A stretch of 64,000 nt of DNA from NCBI GenBank assembly GCA_965153355.1, contig OZ231127.1, positions 63,674,001 through 63,738,000 of the forward strand. Direction: 5' to 3'. The notes beneath the pieces were generated by a model. The model was not told where the DNA came from. It saw only the letters and a list, made by a program, of their open reading frames with translations, and did no database searches. Source of the stretch: Flaccisagitta enflata. Lineage: Eukaryota; Chaetognatha; Sagittoidea; Aphragmophora. A program made the translations under genes and the position numbers. Below are positions 61,827 to 64,000 of this stretch, piece by piece. Numbering within the stretch: the first letter of the stretch is position 1; each line of letters starts with the position of its first letter.

Positions 61827-62459
61827 CTGAAGAAGGAAAAGGGAGGGGATATGAGGACGAAGGGTGGGGGGTGGGGGGAAAGCGGAGGTAAATGGGCATT
61901 AGATCGCGACTGCATATACTATGAGTGATGTGGTGAGTGGTGACTGATGAACACTTATAGGGGGGCTGAAGGCTGTAGGAGAAGATGACAAGAGATTGGT
62001 GGAAGTAAAAAAGGGGATTAGACTGAGGACTCTATGCTAGCAGATGGCACCGATGATAAAGAAAGGGAAACAAATAAGATATGAGAGTGGGGAACTGGAG
62101 GTGTTGGCGTTGTACAAGGGTAATCTGAAAAGATCGAATAATTAAGGACAAAGAGTTGTTGAGAAAAAATAAGCGAGAGGTACGTGATCGGATAACAAAA
62201 ATGGCCGAAAATGGGGTTTAAATAAAAAAGAATGCTTTCTGTGCATTTTATGAAGCCACTCATCGTAGTCATTTCATTCTAATGACTTGGCGATGACATT
62301 AGTGAAACAAAGAAAAGAAACACAATGAAAAGGAAATAAATATTAAATACTAAAGGGGAGTTGAATGACATCTTTTCGGTCTTTTCATTTCAAAGTTAAG
62401 GACTGACGCGCTCGTCAACTGTCTATTATAATCCCTTTTGAACGCACGCGCGTTGACAA
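61827..62459. other. Intron upstream of Ig4 exon, no exon found
   Basis: No Ig3-like exon lies between 61827 and 64000 on the minus strand, so the next upstream exon is beyond the window. Confidence 0.6.
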
Positions 62460-62478
62460 CAGAGAGAGTGAGAGAGAG

Positions 62479-62571
<93 letters not shown>

Positions 62572-62586
62572 AAGAGAGAGAGAGAG
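62460..62586. repeat. (GA)n microsatellite
   Basis: GA tract with a short ATATATA interruption, in the intron upstream of the Ig4 exon. Confidence 0.95.
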
Positions 62587-62732
62587 TATTATTGATGTTC
62601 TCAACGGGGGGATCAGTTGTTATTTTCTCTCCTCTCCTCTTGTTTCTTTTGCTTACTCTCCCCTCTTTGTTCTTTTTCGAGAAGCGTGAAATCCTGTTTT
62701 CTCTTCACTCATTCTTTTTTTCTTTGGTCTCG

Positions 62733-63004
62733 TTTTTAGATGCGTCCGTCAGGAACGCATTTCTATGAGAGGTTTTGTCCGTCCGTCCGTTACGCCTGTG
62801 CAAAAACCGCGTTACGCAGCTTTTTTTGGCCACGGTGTGATTCTACACTGAATTCAAATAATCGACAATCATGTTTTGAATGCTTCCTTTACTATTCTGT
62901 CTTTTCATCTGTCAGATCGTCCATCTCTCTAAATATGTCACGTGTTCAATACACAGAGACACAGTCCGGCCGGACGCATTGTTGCTCGCTCGGTCGGGCT
63001 TGTT
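62733..63004 (-). mobile_element. Hairpin-ended element, family C
   Basis: Hairpin arms ATGCGTCC/GGAACGCAT at the low end, GTCCGTCCGTCC, and CGGTCGGGCTTGTT at the other. Closely related to the 32.4-kb copy in the opposite orientation. Confidence 0.78.
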
Positions 63005-63586
63005 AAGGAAGGGGAGTGGGTTTGAGAGTTGTAAGGAAGAAAAGTCTTTTGAACTCGCATCAGTCAAATAGAGCGATTAGAACTATTGCCGAACTATTGA
63101 CACATTGACTTTGCCTACTACTATACTAGTAGGGTACTAAGCAGCGGCAGACCAGGAAGTAATCGAGTGGAAAAAAAGATGTCGTGATTTTTTAATCACC
63201 TTTGCTATATAAAATATGATTAAATACGAAAGGTATTTGATCAGTTTTCAATCAGAATTACTTGGAAACGCATTATATCCTGGTCCTGTGATTTTTTTTA
63301 CGATGAAAATTTAAAAAATTGAAAGAGAATGGAGAAGGGCCTTGAAAATCATTTCCTGAGGTAAGATTAAGGCCAACACGCTAAAACACGCCATACCACG
63401 TTGTAGATAAGCTAACGGGGAATTCAAATCTGTTTTCGGAAATCATTTTCGATGTGGCGAAGGATGGCGAGAGACAAAACTGTGAGCCTATGCCGAGAAC
63501 AACTACGAGAACCAAAAATATGATCATGAAATTGACATGTAGAATAGACGCAAACAAACTACATGCTGCGTACCTATGGAAACATA

Positions 63587-63844
63587 TTTTTTTAGTTGCG
63601 TGCTACGCGACTCTATAAGCCACTTTTTGGTCCGTCGGTCCGTCCGTATGTCCATCCGTCACAAACTCCTTTTATAGGCATTTTTTGCGTTTTTTGCATT
63701 GTTGAAGATTGAAGTTGCCAAATAGTGGTGGAGACCGCTAATTTAGAGGCCATTTTGGAGATTTTTCTGTCTGTCTGTCTGTCTATCTGTCTGCCAGTCT
63801 GTCTCTCAAACTTTTTCTGAAAATGCCGACGCACGCGACTTGTT
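63587..63844 (-). mobile_element. Hairpin-ended element, family A variant
   Basis: Hairpin AGTTGCGTGCTACGCGACT, CTATAAG, GTCC repeats and an AACAAGTCGCGTGCGTCGG 5' end on the minus strand. Confidence 0.65.
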
Positions 63845-64000
63845 TTGTTTTAAAGTGGAGTTAGTTAATACATGTCAGGAACTTCCAAATTTTCACGTTG
63901 TAGTCTGGTGGAGCAAGCTAGGTCCATCTGACATAGCCCGCGAGTTGGCTACTTACAAAGATCGTTGCCCACACTCTTTTAGAGAAAAAGTTCTAGCAGG

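Overview
The window is animal genomic DNA, most likely from an invertebrate (protostome). It has small spliced exons, very dense microsatellites and nested non-autonomous repeats. No bacterial-type operon, CRISPR array, virus or complete RNA gene was found. The species cannot be fixed from sequence alone; an arthropod-type Dscam and an extreme simple-repeat load are the only clues.

One gene dominates. A Dscam-like cell-adhesion receptor runs on the minus strand across almost the whole window (781-61826). I could chain 36 exons, and codon phase matches at all 35 junctions. Read 5' to 3' (high to low coordinates) they encode Ig4-Ig9 (61.8-53.4 kb), FNIII 1-4 (53.2-47.1 kb), Ig10 (46.4-45.4 kb), FNIII 5-6 (39.5-34.8 kb), a transmembrane helix (34.6-34.4 kb), and then eight cytoplasmic exons (32.1 kb to the stop codon at 781-783). 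The 5' end (signal peptide, Ig1-3, promoter) lies beyond the right edge. The cytoplasmic region is about 1,000 residues, low in complexity (poly-Q, poly-G, poly-D, H/P-rich), and much longer than the insect Dscam1 tail as I recall it.

Everything else is intronic or downstream. There are four main repeat classes. (1) About 25 hairpin-ended elements (families A-D) share an AACAAG-type 5' end, internal tandem repeats such as (GGAC)n, and a 3' stem-loop followed by CTAAAAA; the 5' subterminal motif covaries with the 3' stem. (2) A non-LTR retrotransposon fragment (RT, zinc knuckle, restriction-like endonuclease) sits at 16.7-20.8 kb and is interrupted by a family B and a family D element. (3) A 318-bp tandem repeat at 6.0-7.25 kb has 63-bp perfect palindromes at its junctions. 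(4) There are dozens of di-, tri- and tetranucleotide tracts, several of which serve as polypyrimidine tracts or lie directly against splice sites.

The most unusual observations are the covarying hairpin elements and a recurrent pattern in which an exon end plus its splice site is duplicated in short units, commonly near 70 bp. It is seen at Ig4, Ig6, FN1, FN4 and a cytoplasmic exon, and gives up to seven consecutive copies of one splice donor.
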